Source: Cotesia glomerata
Taxonomy: Eukaryota; Arthropoda; Insecta; Hymenoptera; Braconidae
Length of the DNA stretch: 64,000 nt
Reading direction: 5' to 3'
Assembly: GCF_020080835.1 (NCBI RefSeq)
Contig: NC_058162.1
Coordinates: 1,612,001-1,676,000 of the forward strand
The notes under the pieces are model-generated. The model was given only the letters and a program-made list of their open reading frames with translations, was not told the DNA's origin and made no database searches. Below, one piece after another: positions 61,530 to 64,000 of the stretch. Within the stretch, counting starts at the first letter, position 1; the number at the start of each line of letters is the position of its first letter. Made by a program: the position numbers and the translations under genes.

Positions 61530-62376
61530 TGATATGTATTTAAGCTGCATTCAAAAATACTCTATCTCTAGATACATAATTAAGAAATGACCTTCTATCT
61601 TGTAAACTATTGACATTTTTAAAGATATAAGCTTATCTTGATGTTATACTCTTCAAGACCTTTGATTTGAGTACCCACATCAATTTTTCATATATTTATA
61701 TATATTATATATATGTATATATGAAAAATATACCAAAAATGTAAGTGGGTACTCAAATGAAAGCTCTTGATGAGTGTAACATCGGAATGAGCTTATATCT
61801 TTAAAAATGTCAATAGTTAAGAAAGTACAGTGCAATTTAACATAATTAAGAAATTACCTCGTATCTCGAGAACTATTGTTATTTTTAAAGATATAAGCTT
61901 ATCTTGATGTTATACTCTTGAAGACCTTTCATTTGAGTACCCACATCAATTTTTCATATATTTATATATATTATATATATGTATATATGAAAAATATACC
62001 AAAATGTAGTGGGTACTCAAATGAAAGCTCTTGATGAAGTGTAACATCGGAATGAGCTTATATCTTTAAAATGTCAATAGTTAAGAAAAGTACAGTGCAA
62101 TTTAACATAATTAAGAAATTACCTCGTATCTCGAGAACTATTGTTATTTTTAAAGATATAAGCTTATCTTGATGTTATACTCTTGAAGACCTTTCATTTG
62201 AGTACCCACATCAATTTTTCATATATTTATATATATTATATATATGTATATATGAAAAATATACCAAAAATGTAAGTGGGTACTCAAATGAAAGCTCTTG
62301 ATGAGTGTAACATCGGAATGAGCTTATATCTTTAAACATGTTAATAATTAAGAAAGTACAGTGCAATTTAACAAAA
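61530..62376 (+). mobile_element. Helitron-type module array, copy 10 (three modules)
   Basis: Three modules about 290 bp apart (61617-61800, 61885-62065, 62152-62330), with nearly identical intervening sequence TTAACATAATTAAGAAATTA. The terminal TC and CTAG ends are missing. Confidence 0.75.
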
Positions 62377-63466
62377 TTATCAAAATAATTTCAAAAAATT
62401 TTTGACCCCAATAATCCTTGCCTGGATAATAATTTATTTCTCTCAGAGCAAAAAATCTATTTTTAAAATAACAATCAGAATAATAATATTACAAAGAGGT
62501 ACCTCATATTATTCAGAGTGCTTCAATAATAATAAAAAATTACTTCAAGGTAATAAAATATCAAAATTTTTTTTAACTATCAAGAAGTTCATATACTTCA
62601 CGTATTGCATTTCATTTTTTTTTTATTCTATGAATATATTACAGAGCTCGATAAAATTAAATTTACTTTCCGTTCCCTTTAATTTCTAGTTATTCTGGGT
62701 CACTCACAATTTTTTTATCAGCTCTACTTTTTTTTTTTTACTATCTTTCTTATCCGTCCCAGATATTTGTTTTTTGCAACTTTTCCGCACAAAAAATGTA
62801 CATGTTACATAATATATGTCGTACAAACAACTCATATGTCCGAAAAATACAAACATGATTCGTGAATTTGACATCATATATCTCTCAACAAGTATTAATT
62901 TAATAAACTCTGTAACTTTGGTATGCAGTTAATTAAAAAATCAGTCCTCGAGAGAATGCGGATAATGGATCTATTGTAATATTAAAATTATAAAGAACGA
63001 TATCTATGCAAGTGGAACTCCTGTATAATAGTCAGCCGACTATTATTCGTGTTCCATGAAGACTGGTGCAATAACAGAAAATTTGAAAAATAACTCTTTT
63101 ACTGTAGATCCAATCAGGTCTGATATATTGATGGAAATACTGAATAACAGTCCTCAATTTCGGGGTACAGAATCAATGCTCTTTGTTCTTCATCGTATTG
63201 TACATAATATCTCAAAACGCAAAGCGGCTTTCCTGTCATCGTTTCAACGTCATTCGATACACTGATCTCTGATAATCTCTGCTGATATTTCATTGGCTTT
63301 TGCATTCATAAGATATGAAAAATATACAGAGAAAATATGAGATATAAATCTGAATAAAAATGCGTAAATTTTTGTTCTTATTGAATACATTTTTATCAGT
63401 AGCAATTTTACATTTATTTATTGTAATTTTTTAGATAAAAAATTTATAAAATTTTACTTATTCATG
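62377..63466. other. Gene-free or unassigned stretch
   Basis: The segment 63010-63310 is unique and less AT-rich. It has open frames on both strands (63056-63265 +, 63114-63305 -). Neither has a domain that I recognise nor clear splice sites. Confidence 0.35.
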
Positions 63467-64000
63467 ACCTTGTATCTCGTGAACTATTGACATTTTTAAA
63501 AATATAAGCTCATCTTGATGTTACACTCATCAAGATCTTTCATTTGAGTGCCCACATCAATTTTTCATATATTTATAATATTTATTTATATTATACATAT
63601 GTATAAATGAAATATATATTAAAAATGCATGTGGGTATTCAAATGAAAGCTCTTGATGAGTGTAACATCGGAATGAGCTTATAACTTTAAAAATGTCAAT
63701 AGTTAAGAAAGTACAGTGCAATTTAACGTACACTGATAGAAGGATTTCTTACTATTTAAAAAGATTTCTTTGTATTTAAGAAATCATTTCTTAAACATCA
63801 TTTTTTAATATTTAAAAAATATTTCTTAAATACAAAGAAATATTTCTTAAATACTAAGAAATATTTTTTAAATGCTAAGAAATGATGTTTAAGAAATGAT
63901 TTCTTAAATACAAAGAAATCTTCTTAAATGCTAAGAAATCCTTCTATCAGTGTAATTAAGAAATTACCTTGTATCTTGTGAACTATTGCCATTTTTAAAG
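63467..64000 (+). mobile_element. Helitron-type module, copy 11, cut by the window edge
   Basis: One module (63490-63690), then a family D MITE nested at 63731-63952. A further module begins at the window edge. Confidence 0.7.
63731..63952. mobile_element. Family D hairpin MITE, copy 4, with TA target duplication
   Basis: CACTGATAGAAGGATTTCTT ... AAGAAATCCTTCTATCAGTG, an almost complete palindrome. TA at 63729-63730 and 63953-63954 flank it. Removing it restores the Helitron spacer ...ATTTAACGTA-ATTAAGAAATTA seen uninterrupted at 61835 and 62105. Confidence 0.9.

Noticed and set aside
63056..63305. Overlapping plus and minus frames of 63-69 aa
   Set aside because: Both are open in the same unique patch, neither has recognisable domains or splice sites, so no coding call is made.

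Overview
This is AT-rich animal nuclear DNA with short exons, GT-AG introns and insect-like orthologues. I infer an insect, probably a hymenopteran (parasitoid-type genome), from the gene set, the AT bias and the density of small DNA transposons. The order is not proven from the sequence. Gene models were built by hand: every splice junction was checked for GT/AG and for codon phase.

Layout. 62-2068 (-) MRPS18C, mitoribosomal protein. 3241-7265 (-) SMPD4/nSMase3. 9832-13114 (+) Hsc70-4 cognate chaperone with a TATA/CCAAT/heat-shock-element promoter. 14531-18062 (-) RNF10 RING E3 ligase, head to head with 18922-21410 (+) B3GLCT, the ER O-fucose beta-1,3-glucosyltransferase. 21831-23525 (-) an intronless malate synthase ending in the peroxisomal signal SRL. 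24817-27296 (-) ASNSD1, head to head with 27812-30405 (+) an unidentified basic protein with two KEN boxes and a heptad repeat. 33405-36818 (+) maelstrom, a piRNA-pathway factor. From 36.8 kb to 64 kb only one exon is secure: 47007-47212 (-), the last exon of a rhodopsin-type peptide GPCR. The rest is repeats, low-complexity DNA and a few weak exon candidates. The genes are a housekeeping mixture, not one pathway.

The repeats are the most unusual part. (1) A non-autonomous Helitron family (5' TC, 3' hairpin plus CTAG, A|T target) occurs at 11 loci and carries one to four palindromic modules. One copy is inserted four bases inside the SMPD4 intron 3 splice donor. (2) A foldback element with two copies (31812-32529 and 57823-58312) carries an antisense 18S rRNA fragment, and its loop is inverted between copies. 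(3) Several hairpin MITE families fill introns and nest in each other, sometimes reciprocally. (4) Non-LTR retrotransposon remnants occur at 20.7, 31.3, 53.2, 58.7 and 59.3 kb. (5) A 7-unit AT minisatellite lies at 40.7-41.9 kb.

No CRISPR array, rRNA operon, tRNA or polyprotein-type viral gene was seen.
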